Source: Ensifer adhaerens (lineage in GTDB: Bacteria; Pseudomonadota; Alphaproteobacteria; Rhizobiales; Rhizobiaceae). Taken from it: DNA of 64,000 bases. Of this stretch, positions 1 through 9,165 are shown piece after piece (within the stretch, counting starts at the first letter, position 1; every line of letters starts with the position of its first letter). The notes below the pieces were generated by a model that did not search any database, was not told the origin of the DNA, and saw only the letters and a program-made list of their open reading frames with translations. A program made the position numbers and the translations under genes. The stretch covers positions 1 to 64,000 of the forward strand of contig NZ_CP118611.1 of assembly GCF_028993555.1 (NCBI RefSeq), in the 5' to 3' direction.

Positions 1-830
1 CACCGGTTGTTGGCGGCCTCTTCGACGTGGTTGCCTCGGCGATCGGGTCCGGCGTGACCAAGACCGGAGCGGCCTCCATTATCGCCGGCACCTGGAGTAT
101 CAATCAGGTCATCATCGATCAGCCGGATCTGAGCAATCCGATCTTCATGTTCTCCACCTTCGACCGAAAACGCTACATGGCAATCGAAGCGAGTGCGACC
201 TCGGCCGCCAATCTCGAATGGCTGGTGCGTGAACTCTTTCCGCACGACGGCAAGGACGGTCGCTCACCCTTCGACCTGTGCTGCCAGCTGGCCGCCGAGG
301 TCGCGCCGGCGCCGGATGATCCGCTCTATCACCCGTTCCTTTATGGCGCCCAGCAGGATGGAAACGCCCGTGCCGGCTTCTATGGCGTCGCCGGCTGGCA
401 CACCAAAGGCCATCTGGTGCGCGCCGTGCTTGAAGGTGTTGCCTTCGGTCACCGGCAGCACATCGCGACGATGCGGGCTGCCGGCGCTGATTTCGATGAG
501 GCAGTGCTTTCGGGCGGCGGATCGCGCAGCCTGATCTGGCCGCAGATCTTTGCCGATGTTTTGAACGTACCGGTGACGGTCGCCCGCTCGCGGGAGACCG
601 GCGCACTCGGCGCCGCGATCACCGCAGGAGCCGGCATTGGCCTCTTTGCCGACATTTCCGCGGGGGCCGCGGCGATGGTCCAACCTGACCGCCACTACCG
701 ACCGAATGCTGCGCTCAGTGCACACTATGACCGGCGTTTTGCGATCTATGGCGAGATTGCCGCCGCCATGGCGCCAATCTGGCGCCGGCTGACGACATCA
801 CAGCCATTATCGAGGGAAGCGGCGGAGTGA
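1..830 (+). CDS. FGGY-family carbohydrate kinase, C-terminal part (5' end outside window)
   Basis: The gene is cut by the window start; the frame is open from base 3 and ends at TGA 828-830, giving about 275 residues. This is the C-terminal ATPase lobe of an ASKHA sugar kinase. It contains the FGGY second signature (GGGSRS followed by WPQIFADVLN) and the closing ETGALGAA helix motif that contacts the nucleotide. Such kinases phosphorylate pentuloses, pentitols or related sugars in the cytoplasm. The sequence around SINQVI and YHPFLYGAQQDG resembles the L-xylulose/3-keto-gulonate kinase branch, but the substrate cannot be fixed from this half. A strong terminator follows directly, so this is the last gene of its operon. 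Confidence 0.85.
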   Translation, partial: PVVGGLFDVVASAIGSGVTKTGAASIIAGTWSINQVIIDQPDLSNPIFMFSTFDRKRYMAIEASATSAANLEWLVRELFPHDGKDGRSPFDLCCQLAAEVAPAPDDPLYHPFLYGAQQDGNARAGFYGVAGWHTKGHLVRAVLEGVAFGHRQHIATMRAAGADFDEAVLSGGGSRSLIWPQIFADVLNVPVTVARSRETGALGAAITAGAGIGLFADISAGAAAMVQPDRHYRPNAALSAHYDRRFAIYGEIAAAMAPIWRRLTTSQPLSREAAE

Positions 831-842
831 CGTTTTAGGGGG

Positions 843-868
843 CGGGCCTGCGACTGCAGGCCCGTTTT
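843..868 (+). terminator. Rho-independent terminator of the FGGY kinase gene
   Basis: A perfect 9-bp stem (CGGGCCTGC 843-851 with GCAGGCCCG 856-864) encloses a 4-base loop and is followed by TTTT. It lies 12 bases after the kinase stop codon. Confidence 0.85.
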
Positions 869-931
869 CGGCAGGTCGTGGCTCGTTGGGGCACCACTGG
901 CAGGGGCAACGGCGCCGCAACCGACGCCCCG

Positions 932-1558
932 TCAGAAGCGCATGTTGATGCCGGCCTTGATGACGTGGCTGTTGATGTCCTTTTCACTCGAACCTGAGGC
1001 GGTGTTGGTGCGGACGTCCGGCGTCATGATGTAATTGTACTCGATCTTGGCCGAGAGACCGCCGGCAAAGGCCTGTTCGACGCCGGCGCCGACGAGATAG
1101 CCGCCCTTGAACCCGACGTCGTTGCGAACATCACCGCCCTTCTTGTAGTTGGTCATGGCATAGCCGGCCGTTCCGTAGACGAGCGTCTGGTCGAAGGTGA
1201 GGCCGGCTTTCGCCTTGATCGCGCCGCGCCATTTCTCCTTGAGCTTGCCGCCATTGACCTTGTGCTCGGTGTCGCCGAGGTAGGAGCCCTCGATCTCGGC
1301 ACCGACTATGCCAGGGCCGGCTTGCATGTTGTAGCCGGTCTGGACGCCGAGCGCGACGCCATTGCGATCGGCGAAGGGGTTGGGGCTGCCGGTGAAGCCG
1401 AGGCCACCATGCGCGCCGACATAGGCGCCGCTCCAGCTGAAGGCCGGCGGATCCTGATAATCGGGTGCGGAGAAATCGGCCGCCTGAGACTGATGGGCGC
1501 CGAGGAAGCTTAGCAGTGTGAGACTGGGCCAGATCGAAAACTTGCTGGATTGCCGCAT
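932..1558 (-). CDS. Outer-membrane beta-barrel protein (Omp25/Omp31-like)
   Basis: The 208-residue product has a signal peptide (MRQSSKFSIWPSL to about residue 25, ending in QSQA) and then a mature start like that of the rhizobial/Brucella Omp25-Omp31 family (PPAFSWSGAYVGAHGGLG). Alternating hydrophobic residues and a C-terminal GINMRF ending in Phe fit an 8-stranded barrel recognised by the BAM complex. The frame is open further upstream to 1699, but ATG 1558 is chosen because GGAG lies about 8 bases before it and the signal peptide starts there. Such proteins are structural outer-membrane components; no specific ligand can be inferred. An AT-rich stretch near 1697-1740 probably carries its promoter. 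Confidence 0.8.
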   Translation of the reverse strand: MRQSSKFSIWPSLTLLSFLGAHQSQAADFSAPDYQDPPAFSWSGAYVGAHGGLGFTGSPNPFADRNGVALGVQTGYNMQAGPGIVGAEIEGSYLGDTEHKVNGGKLKEKWRGAIKAKAGLTFDQTLVYGTAGYAMTNYKKGGDVRNDVGFKGGYLVGAGVEQAFAGGLSAKIEYNYIMTPDVRTNTASGSSEKDINSHVIKAGINMRF

Positions 1559-1766
1559 GATATTGCTCCGTGGATTGGATAGGGCGCCCTTCGCGGCGCT
1601 TTCGTTCTTCCATTTCGCGTCTCGTGCCGGGTAGCGCGGTCGCGAACCTTGGAAGATGCCTGTCCTTTGTCGGCTCCACGGATTGCGCCAACATTGCACA
1701 AATTAACTAAGCCGCTGATTTTACTATTAATTATATGTTAACCGCATTTTCCAGTGCCGGGCCCAG

Positions 1767-3104
1767 TTATGTCGCAGGCAAATTGATGCGGAAGCAGGCG
1801 CCGCCGGAGGGCTCGTCGACGACGGAGATATGGCCCTTGTGGCGACCGATGATTTCGCTCACCAGATGCAGACCGAGACCGGCCCCATGGTCGCGCGGCT
1901 GCAGGCGATGGAATGGCTCGAAAATCCGCTCACGCTCGCGTTCGGGAATGCCGGGACCTTCATCGGTGACTTCAATCACGCCGCCGCGTTCGACGCGGAT
2001 GGTTATGACACCGCCGGCATGTTCGATGGCGTTGCGCACGAGGTTGGTGACGGCGCGCTCGATGGCGCCGGCATCGCCGCGCGCGAAGGCCTGGTCGACG
2101 CCCGGTGCGAAGGAAAGTTCGCAACCGGCCGAAAGCGCGAGCGGCGCGAGATCTGCGGCCACGTCGCGGCAGAGCGATACCAGGTCAAGCGAAACGAAGT
2201 CCGCGCCATCGCGATCGATCCGCTCGAGGTCGAGAAGCTGTTCGGCAAGTCCGGCGATCCGGTTGGAATCGATCAACAGGCGGTTTCTGAGCGGCCCAGC
2301 GTCCATGCTTTCCAGCCGGGTCTGCAGGATCGCGACCGGGGTCCTCAGTTCATGCGCCGCATCCAGTATGAAGCGCTGTCGCCGTTCATAACCCTCGTCC
2401 AGCCGCTGCAGTGCCCCGTTGAATGCCTCGACCAGCGGACGCACTTCGCCGGGGACCCGGTGATCGGACAACCGGGCACCACGGCGATCGACGTCGATCT
2501 TCTTGGCCTGGTCGACCATGTCGGCGAGGCCGGCAAACGCGCGCCTGACGATGATCGGGATGGCAAGGGCCGGGATCAGCACCACGATCAGCACGATCGG
2601 AAGCAGCAGCAGATTTGCCAACAGAAAGACCGCGAAGGATGCGCTCCACAGCCGGCCGCCGCCGGCGAGCACCGTAAAGGTTCCGCTTTCCGTGGTCACC
2701 GAACGCACGATCGAAGAGAGCGTGTAGGGCTCGACGCTGTCGCGCATATCGCCAAAAGCGATCCGATCCAGATGTTCGCCAATGCTGCCATAGGCGTCCG
2801 GCACGGGCCCGCTGCGGATCATCTCGCCGCGTTCGTTCCTCGCGACGAACCAGAAGTCCGGAGACTCGGCCCGCATGGCGAGTAATTGCGGCGTGTCGAC
2901 CAGCGACAGTCGACCTGCGGGATCGGACCGGATCGCTCCGGCTGCGACCGAAGCGGCGTCGGCATCGAGGAACTTTCCGCCAAGATCGGCGCGGGTCAGT
3001 AATGCCATGAAGCCGGCGATGACCGCCATCAACAGCAGCACCTGAAAGGTGAGGATCTGCCAGATCAGGCGCTTCTTCAACGAGTTGACAGATGACTTGC
3101 TCAT
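1767..3104 (-). CDS. Sensor histidine kinase (EnvZ/QseC-like)
   Basis: The 445-residue inner-membrane kinase has a transmembrane helix at about 13-37, a periplasmic sensor domain of about 115 residues, a second helix at about 155-187, a HAMP linker, and a HisKA domain with phospho-acceptor H251 in AAHELRTPVA. The ATPase domain shows the N-box (NLVRNAIEHA), DEGPGIP and GAGLGLHLV. All catalytic motifs are intact. The start codon overlaps the stop of the response-regulator gene as ATGA, so the two are translationally coupled. The partner gene carries a frameshift, so this kinase may lack a functional cognate regulator. The signal is unknown. Confidence 0.88.
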   Translation of the reverse strand: MSKSSVNSLKKRLIWQILTFQVLLLMAVIAGFMALLTRADLGGKFLDADAASVAAGAIRSDPAGRLSLVDTPQLLAMRAESPDFWFVARNERGEMIRSGPVPDAYGSIGEHLDRIAFGDMRDSVEPYTLSSIVRSVTTESGTFTVLAGGGRLWSASFAVFLLANLLLLPIVLIVVLIPALAIPIIVRRAFAGLADMVDQAKKIDVDRRGARLSDHRVPGEVRPLVEAFNGALQRLDEGYERRQRFILDAAHELRTPVAILQTRLESMDAGPLRNRLLIDSNRIAGLAEQLLDLERIDRDGADFVSLDLVSLCRDVAADLAPLALSAGCELSFAPGVDQAFARGDAGAIERAVTNLVRNAIEHAGGVITIRVERGGVIEVTDEGPGIPERERERIFEPFHRLQPRDHGAGLGLHLVSEIIGRHKGHISVVDEPSGGACFRINLPAT

Positions 3105-3774
3105 GGCGAGGGTCTCAACAGGTAGCCGACCCCGCGGATGCTGTGGATCTCCACGCCGGCACCGGTGTCGGCAAGCTTCCGGCGCAACCGCGAGACGTGC
3201 GCGTCGAGCGAGTTGGATTGGATCTCGTCATCATAGCCATAAACGGATTCTTCCAAGGTCGAACGCTGCACGGTGCGGCCCTGCCGCCGCGCCAGCGTCT
3301 CCAGTACCAGCAGTTCCGGCGGGGAAGGTCGAGCAACTGGCCGTTCACCTGCGCCTGCCTGCCGTCGAAATCGAAGACGAGTTTGCCGATACGTGCCGTC
3401 ATGGGCGCAATATCCGGAGAACGGCGCATCAGGGCCCGGATGCGCGCCAGCAGTTCCTCCACCGCGAAGGGCTTGGCGAGATAGTCGTCGGCGCCCATGT
3501 CGAGGCCGCGAACCCGCTCATCGACCGCGCCGCGCGCGGTCAGAACGATCACCGGAATGCCCGATTTCAGCGCGCGGACACGCGGGATGAGCGACAGCCC
3601 GTCGCCATCGGGCAATTGCCGATCGAGGATGATGCCGTCATGTACGTGATTGGCGAGCGCCGCCAATGCATGGTCGAGCGTTGGCGCATGATCCAGGATC
3701 ATGTCGTAGCGACCGAGCGCGGCGCTGAGCGCCATCGCCATTTCCAGCTCGTCCTCGACAAGGAGCAGGCGCAT
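3101..3774 (-). pseudogene. OmpR-type response regulator with a -1 frameshift
   Basis: From ATG 3774 (GGAG six bases upstream) the frame encodes a normal receiver domain (phospho-acceptor D51, conserved KPF near residue 101) and the beginning of the OmpR/PhoB winged helix. At about base 3315, after residue R153 (QLLDLPRR), the frame changes and an unrelated Trp/Arg-rich tail follows. Adding one base restores ELLVLE, then the recognition-helix region DDEIQSNSLDAHVSRLRRKL and the terminal IRGVGYLLRP. The restored frame stops at 3101-3103 in the ATGA overlap with the kinase. The span is 674 bases, one short of 225 codons. This is either a genuine loss of the DNA-binding domain or a single-base assembly error in a C-rich stretch. 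Confidence 0.8.
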
Positions 3775-4009
3775 TGAATTCTCCGAATACGATGGATGTT
3801 GCGTAACGTCTGGGCGACCAGGATTGCAGCAACGTTGCGGCGCATGCGGCGCGGCGTGTGCCGCTTCTAGCGGGACACGCAATGGCACGGCAATGCAGCA
3901 CGTCAGGCTTTACCGTATTCGGTGGCGGTGATGTCGGATTTCTATGAATGCAGCGACAAGGACAGCCAGTCCGGGGCGGCGATAGCAGGCACCGTCGCCC
4001 CGCTCAGTT

Positions 4010-5749
4010 CTAGGCGACAGCCATCATCTGCTGGAACGCGTCATAGGCAGCAAGCACCGTTTCCTTCTGGGCTTCATGGCCGGCGATGAAGGCATCGCCG
4101 TAAATCGTCTCGTCGGGATACTCGGTGATCAGCGTAAGCGGTGCAGTGTGGCGGTCGTCGACCGAGATCAGGCAGGGGAAGCCATTGATGATCCGGAAGC
4201 CGGTCTCGCCCGCATGGGTCTCGTAGAGCGCGATCTGCGCGTCGTTATAGGCAAGCAGCCCCTGGACGGCAGCAAGCCGCAAGGTAACGGCTTCGATCAG
4301 TTGCTCGGCGCGGCCCTCCCATTCGGCGTGGTGGCGCATGATCAGGAAGAAGCCCTTGGGCAGGGTCCACATGGCAAAGCCGCGTGGTACGTAGCCGGAT
4401 AACGGACGCGTCCACTCATGCGAGGGGTAACCGTGCAGGTTGACGTGCAGCTGCGCGCCGGTCAGGCGCTCGGCTTCCTTGCGGATTTCACGCTCGTTGA
4501 GCGCGGCGCCGGTACGGTATTCGAGATCGTCGCCGAGTGCCGTGTAGCGGGCGGCGTGATGCATGTGCAGCGGGTTGTCGACGCGCAGCCGCTGGTGCAC
4601 GGCATATCCATCAGGGTTTTCGAGTGGCGAGATGGTGAAATGGGTGCCCGAACGAGCGGCAAGCGCCTGGGCGGCGCGAAGGACGCCGACAATGCCCGTC
4701 GTCTCGTTCGGATGTTGGCCGCCGCTGATCATGACCGGCGCATCGGTGCCTTTGTGGTAGCGGGCCTTGACCGGCCGGCCGGCGCGCGACTGGGCCTCGA
4801 AGGGCTGGCCGTCGATCGCGGTCAGTTCGGCATGAATCTGTGCGACCGACAATGGTGCTTCGGCGGTTTCGAGCGTCTGGGCTTCGCCTTCAGCATCACG
4901 CGTCTGCAAGGGCCGCGCTTCGACAATGACCGTGGGCTTGCCGACACCGAAGACGATTTCCGGAACGATCTGGCCGGGCTTTAGTCCGCGATCGCCGAGC
5001 GGTCGGCCGGACTTCTTCTGGAAGACTTCGAGAAGCGAGAAATAGAAATCTTCATGCAGTGCTTCGCGAAGGCTCACGACCTCCTCGCCGACCGGCAAGC
5101 GGAAGTCGGTGATCGGCAGGGTCACGCGGATACTGAGTTCTTCGAAATAGGGTTCGCTGTCACCCCAGGCATGGTCGGTGATCGCCCGCATCGTTCCGGC
5201 AAAGAGCCGTTCATAGTCGGTCTCGAGATGGCATTCGCGATGCTTGTCACAACCGTCGTCGAGGCGGATCCATCCGGTCGGCGACAAAAGGGTCTCGCCG
5301 ATGAAGTCGGTGTGGATGCGGTTCGGCGCAAAGACGGCGTGGCTTTCCTGGCGGCCGTCGCGGAAGGTCAGCGTGACATCGTAGGTGAAGGCTTTTGTGC
5401 TGCCGGCCTCGAAGCGGATCTCGGCGTCACCGACGAGGGCCGCAAGCGGATAGGCTTCAAGCAGGAAGCGGTTCTGCGGCGCGCCCTCATGCTGGGGATA
5501 GCGTACGACGACGCTGGTGAGCGCTGCCCGGTCTACCTCTTCGAGGAAGAAATGCAGCAGCGGCTTGTAGGCGCTGCGGAGTGTCGCCTTGACGCCGAAG
5601 CTTGCGAGCTTCTGCTCCGCCGCCTTGCGGCTGGCAGCATCGTCGAACAGCCAGGCTTCGAGCTTGGTGCCGCGGGCGGCTTCCTTGCCATAGGTGGTGA
5701 GAAGGGTGTCGAGCGTGCGCTCGAAGGCGCCTTCGAAAATCGTCGTCAT
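4010..5749 (-). CDS. M14-family zinc carboxypeptidase-like protein with an extra N-terminal domain
   Basis: The 579-residue protein has a C-terminal M14 metallopeptidase fold. The zinc motif HPNE (H346, E349, in GGQHPNETTG) and the third ligand in NLHG (H439) are present, with ENPDGYAVHQR between them. M14 enzymes hydrolyse C-terminal or gamma-linked amide bonds. The first 300 residues or so do not match a domain I recognise and may bind substrate. No signal peptide is seen, so action is probably cytoplasmic. The start ATG overlaps the upstream permease stop (ATGA), which makes this the last gene of the peptide-uptake operon and suggests that it processes the imported peptide. The exact substrate is unknown. 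Confidence 0.8.
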   Translation of the reverse strand: MTTIFEGAFERTLDTLLTTYGKEAARGTKLEAWLFDDAASRKAAEQKLASFGVKATLRSAYKPLLHFFLEEVDRAALTSVVVRYPQHEGAPQNRFLLEAYPLAALVGDAEIRFEAGSTKAFTYDVTLTFRDGRQESHAVFAPNRIHTDFIGETLLSPTGWIRLDDGCDKHRECHLETDYERLFAGTMRAITDHAWGDSEPYFEELSIRVTLPITDFRLPVGEEVVSLREALHEDFYFSLLEVFQKKSGRPLGDRGLKPGQIVPEIVFGVGKPTVIVEARPLQTRDAEGEAQTLETAEAPLSVAQIHAELTAIDGQPFEAQSRAGRPVKARYHKGTDAPVMISGGQHPNETTGIVGVLRAAQALAARSGTHFTISPLENPDGYAVHQRLRVDNPLHMHHAARYTALGDDLEYRTGAALNEREIRKEAERLTGAQLHVNLHGYPSHEWTRPLSGYVPRGFAMWTLPKGFFLIMRHHAEWEGRAEQLIEAVTLRLAAVQGLLAYNDAQIALYETHAGETGFRIINGFPCLISVDDRHTAPLTLITEYPDETIYGDAFIAGHEAQKETVLAAYDAFQQMMAVA

Positions 5750-6600
5750 CGTGAAGTTCTACCGGTTGGGTCGAGGCTGTCGCGCAGCCAGTCGCCGAGA
5801 AGGTTGAGGCCGAGAACGGTCAAGAGGATCGCAAGGCCCGGAAAGACGCTGACCCACCAGGCATTCTGCAGATAGGTGCGCCCGTCGGCCAGCATGCCGC
5901 CCCAGCTCGGGATCAGCGGATCGACGCCGAGGCCGAGGAAGGTGAGGCTGCTTTCAAGCAGGATGTTGTTGGCGACATTCAAGGTCATCAGCACGATGAC
6001 GGGGCCAATCAGGTTGGGCAGCAGGTGCTGGAACAGGATCTTGTAGTCGCGCACGCCGATCGCGCGGGCCGACTGGATGAACTCGCGCTCGCGCAGCGAC
6101 AGGACCGAACCGCGCACGAGCCGGGCGTACTGCACCCATTGCGAGACGATCAACAGGATGATGGTGTTGCCGAGCCCGCCGCCGACGATGGCGATGAAAG
6201 TAATGGCGAGCAGGATGAAGGGAAGGGCCAGCTGCACGTCGGCAAAGCGCATGACGAGCATGTCCCAGAAGCCGCGATAGTAGCCGGAGACGAGCCCCAT
6301 GACCACGCCGACGACGACAGCGCCGGCAACCGAGGTCAGGCCGACCAGCAGCGAGATCTTGCCGCCGGCAACCACGCGGGCAAGCACGTCGCGGCCGAGC
6401 GGGTCAGTGCCGAGTGGATGCACCCAGCTGACGAAGGGCGGGGTCAGCCGCGCCATCAGGTCGATCTTGTCGACGCCACCCGGGAAGAGCACGCCGGAAA
6501 GGAGCACTGCGAGGCAGATGCCACCGGTCAGAAGCGCGCCGAGGATGAATTCGAGGTTGCGGAAGCGGGCGAAGCGGGTGTTTGCGGCCTTGGTGGTCAT
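5746..6600 (-). CDS. Peptide-type ABC transporter permease (DppC/OppC family)
   Basis: The 284-residue inner-membrane protein has the OppC/DppC layout: a first helix near residues 15-40, a periplasmic loop with HPLGTDPLGRDVLARV, and five further helices. The EAA loop that docks with the ATPase is visible as ARAIGVRDYKILFQHLLPN. It pairs with the DppB-like gene only four bases upstream and overlaps the M14 peptidase gene by four bases. It forms one half of the membrane channel of an importer for peptides or similar small compounds. Confidence 0.9.
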   Translation of the reverse strand: MTTKAANTRFARFRNLEFILGALLTGGICLAVLLSGVLFPGGVDKIDLMARLTPPFVSWVHPLGTDPLGRDVLARVVAGGKISLLVGLTSVAGAVVVGVVMGLVSGYYRGFWDMLVMRFADVQLALPFILLAITFIAIVGGGLGNTIILLIVSQWVQYARLVRGSVLSLREREFIQSARAIGVRDYKILFQHLLPNLIGPVIVLMTLNVANNILLESSLTFLGLGVDPLIPSWGGMLADGRTYLQNAWWVSVFPGLAILLTVLGLNLLGDWLRDSLDPTGRTSR

Positions 6601-6604
6601 CGGC

Positions 6605-7528
6605 TCACTCCGTCCGGATGCGCGGATCGACGAGGCCGTAGGCGATGTCGACCAGAAGATTGACGAACACGATCATCAGCGAAAGCACCGTGATGACCGC
6701 CTGCAGCACGGGGTAGTCGCGTGAAGCTACGGCGTCGAAGGCGAGCGTGCCCATGCCCGGCCAGTTGAAGACGAGTTCCACGACAACGATGCCGCCGAGC
6801 AGGCCGCCGAACTGCAGGCCGAAATAGGTGATCAGCGGAATCGCGCAGTTACGCAGGGCGTGCTTGTAGAGCACCTTGCTTTCGCTGAGGCCCTTGGCGC
6901 GGGCGACCATGATGTATTGCGACTGCAACGTTTCGAGCATCGCCGTGCGCACCAGCCGCACATTCGTCGCCGTGAGGATGATGCCCATGGTGAGCGCCGG
7001 CATGATGAAGCTTGCAAAGCCGTCCATGCCGCTCGGCGGCAGCCATTTGAGGACAATCGAGAACAGCAGCACCAGCATGATCGCCAGCCAGAAGTTCGGG
7101 AAGGAAAGCCCGATCAGCGATAGGATGCGGATCGTCTGGTCCGCCCACTTGCCGCGCGCAACGGCGGCGCGGATGCCAAGCGGAATGGAAATCGCGATCG
7201 AGACGATCAGCGAGGCGAACGCAAGCAGCATGGTCGCCGGAAGGGCGGAGGCGATCAGTTGTGATACGGGCGTGCCGCCGAGGAAGGAACGGCCGAAATC
7301 GAGCGTGAACATGCCTTTGATGAACTGAGCATATTGCGCGAGGAATGGCTGGTTGAGGCCGAGCCCTTCGCGGATGCGCACGAGGTCTTCCTCGGTGACG
7401 CTGCCCGCACCTTGCGCCAGCATCAGAGCCGGGTCGCCAGTGAACCGGATGGCATAGGAGACGGTCAGTGTCACGACGAACACGACGAAGACCGCCTGCA
7501 GAAAACGTTTGATCAGAAATCCGGCCAA
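6605..7528 (-). CDS. Peptide-type ABC transporter permease (DppB/OppB family)
   Basis: The 307-residue protein begins with the typical DppB N-terminus (KRFLQAVFVVFVVTLTVSYA) and has six predicted helices. The EAA motif appears as ARAKGLSESKVLYKHALRN and the C-terminal signature as VDIAYGLVDPRIR. It pairs with the DppC-type gene downstream. A stable stem-loop separates it from the binding-protein gene upstream and probably lowers its expression relative to that gene. Confidence 0.9.
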   Translation of the reverse strand: MAGFLIKRFLQAVFVVFVVTLTVSYAIRFTGDPALMLAQGAGSVTEEDLVRIREGLGLNQPFLAQYAQFIKGMFTLDFGRSFLGGTPVSQLIASALPATMLLAFASLIVSIAISIPLGIRAAVARGKWADQTIRILSLIGLSFPNFWLAIMLVLLFSIVLKWLPPSGMDGFASFIMPALTMGIILTATNVRLVRTAMLETLQSQYIMVARAKGLSESKVLYKHALRNCAIPLITYFGLQFGGLLGGIVVVELVFNWPGMGTLAFDAVASRDYPVLQAVITVLSLMIVFVNLLVDIAYGLVDPRIRTE

Positions 7529-7551
7529 GTGACCCGCCCTTCAAAGAAAGT

Positions 7552-7580
7552 GGTCCGCCGCCCTGAAGCGGCGGCGGACC
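7552..7580 (-). terminator. Intercistronic stem-loop between binding-protein and permease genes
   Basis: GGTCCGCCGCC (7552-7562) and GGCGGCGGACC (7570-7580) form an 11-bp perfect stem with a 7-base loop, a few bases past the binding-protein stop codon. On the minus strand it is followed by ACTTTCTTT, so it may act as a leaky terminator or as a 3' stabiliser of the binding-protein mRNA. Confidence 0.7.
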
Positions 7581-7587
7581 GGATTGT

Positions 7588-9120
7588 TTACTCGACGGTC
7601 ACGTCCGTCAGCCTCAGGCGGCTGTCCGGCACCGGCGTGAAGTTCTTGACGCGCTTGCTCACGCCGAAGATGGCGTTGAGGTTGTAGAGCGGCATCTCGA
7701 GCGAGCGGTCGGCGGCGTAGTTGGCGATCTGCTTGAGGATTTCCTCGCGCTTTGCCCGATCGGTGATCGAACGCTGGGATTCCAAGAGCTTGTCGAGTTC
7801 CGCGTCCTTGTCGTAGGGGTTCCACTTCTCGCCGGAGTGGTACATCGAGTAGGCGGTGTTGTCGTAGTCGAGTGTCCAGCCGCCCCAGGACTGCTGGAAC
7901 ATTGCGCCGGTCTTGCCGGCCGGGATGATGTCGTTCAGGAGAACGTTGGTCTCATAGGGCTTGATCGTGGCGTTGATGCCGATCAGCTGCAGGTAGCTTG
8001 CGACCGCCTGCACGACTTCGTTGAAGGTCGCATCGTTGCCGCGAACGTCGATCTGCACGGACGCACCCGGGGCAACACCGGCTTCCTTCAGCAGCGCCTT
8101 TGCCTGTTCCGGATCGTAAGGCAGCGGCTTCATCGCCGGGTCGAAGCCGAAGGAGAGCTTGCCCTGGAAGCTGGCGATCGGGTCCGCCTGGCCGCCGAGG
8201 ATCGACTGGATGATGGTGTCGCGGTCGACGCCGAGAATCAGCGCCTTGCGGACCTTGGGATCCTTGGTGATGCCGTCCCGCGTGTTGAAACGCAGCGCGT
8301 AGACAGTCGGACCGGCACTGGAGACGATCTCAAGATTGCTGTCGTCCTGGATCGTCGGGATCATGCCGATCGGAATGGTCGGCGGGATGACGAGATCGAC
8401 GCGGCCGGCCTGCAGTTCGGCAACGGCGGTCGCCGGCTCCGAGATGAAGCGGTAGTTGAGGTTCGAGAGCTTCGGCGCGCCGCCCCAATGCTCAGCAAAG
8501 GCTTCAAGCTTGATGCCGACCTTCGGCTCGTAGGAAACGACCTTGAACGGGCCGGTACCAACCGGATGGGCGTTGAAGTAGTCTTCGCCCTTCTCCTTGA
8601 TGTATTTCGGCGGCACGATCATCGCGCCGTAGCCGGCAAGCTTGGTGAGCAGGACCGGATCCGGGGTCTTGAGAACCAGATCCACGGTCTTCTCGTCGAT
8701 GATCTCGACCTTCTCGATCACGGCATAATTGGACTTCTGCGGGCCCTTGGAACCTTCTTCGCCGAGCAGGCGGTCGAAGGTGAACTTTACCGCTTCCGCG
8801 TTGAAGGGCTCGCCATTGTGGAATTTGACGCCCTCGCGCAGCGTGAAGCGCAGGCGCTTGCCGCCGTCGAGCTCTTCCCACGCGGTGGCAAGGCCAGGCA
8901 CGAGCTTGAGATCCGGGCCGCGATAGGTGAGGCCGTCATAGACGTTGGTGGCGACGGACGCCCAGTTGACGAGGAAGGTGTCGACCGGGTCCCAGCTTCC
9001 CGGATCCTGCGGCGACGACACGGTCAGCGTTCCGGCTGCAAAGGCCGGGACTGCGGTCATCAAACTACCCGCCATCGCAAGGGCGATGAAAGCGGCGTGG
9101 GTCCCCTTTTTGTTGATCAT
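7588..9120 (-). CDS. Peptide/nickel-type ABC substrate-binding protein (SBP family 5)
   Basis: The 510-residue periplasmic protein has a Sec signal peptide (MINKKGTHAAF to AFA, about 28 residues) and the family-5 pattern: DPVDTFLVNWASVATNVYDGLTY near the N-terminus, the conserved LREGVKFHNGEPFNAEAVKFTFDR block, and a long C-terminal lobe. It delivers ligand to the adjacent DppB/DppC-like permeases. The family covers di- and oligopeptides, opines, nickel chelates and glutathione. The M14 peptidase in the operon and the oxoprolinase next door favour a peptide or a gamma-glutamyl/pyroglutamyl compound, but this is inference. Confidence 0.9.
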   Translation of the reverse strand: MINKKGTHAAFIALAMAGSLMTAVPAFAAGTLTVSSPQDPGSWDPVDTFLVNWASVATNVYDGLTYRGPDLKLVPGLATAWEELDGGKRLRFTLREGVKFHNGEPFNAEAVKFTFDRLLGEEGSKGPQKSNYAVIEKVEIIDEKTVDLVLKTPDPVLLTKLAGYGAMIVPPKYIKEKGEDYFNAHPVGTGPFKVVSYEPKVGIKLEAFAEHWGGAPKLSNLNYRFISEPATAVAELQAGRVDLVIPPTIPIGMIPTIQDDSNLEIVSSAGPTVYALRFNTRDGITKDPKVRKALILGVDRDTIIQSILGGQADPIASFQGKLSFGFDPAMKPLPYDPEQAKALLKEAGVAPGASVQIDVRGNDATFNEVVQAVASYLQLIGINATIKPYETNVLLNDIIPAGKTGAMFQQSWGGWTLDYDNTAYSMYHSGEKWNPYDKDAELDKLLESQRSITDRAKREEILKQIANYAADRSLEMPLYNLNAIFGVSKRVKNFTPVPDSRLRLTDVTVE

Positions 9121-9165
9121 TTACTCACTCCTGTTTCGACAGCCTTCTTTGGGAAAGAAAGCGGC

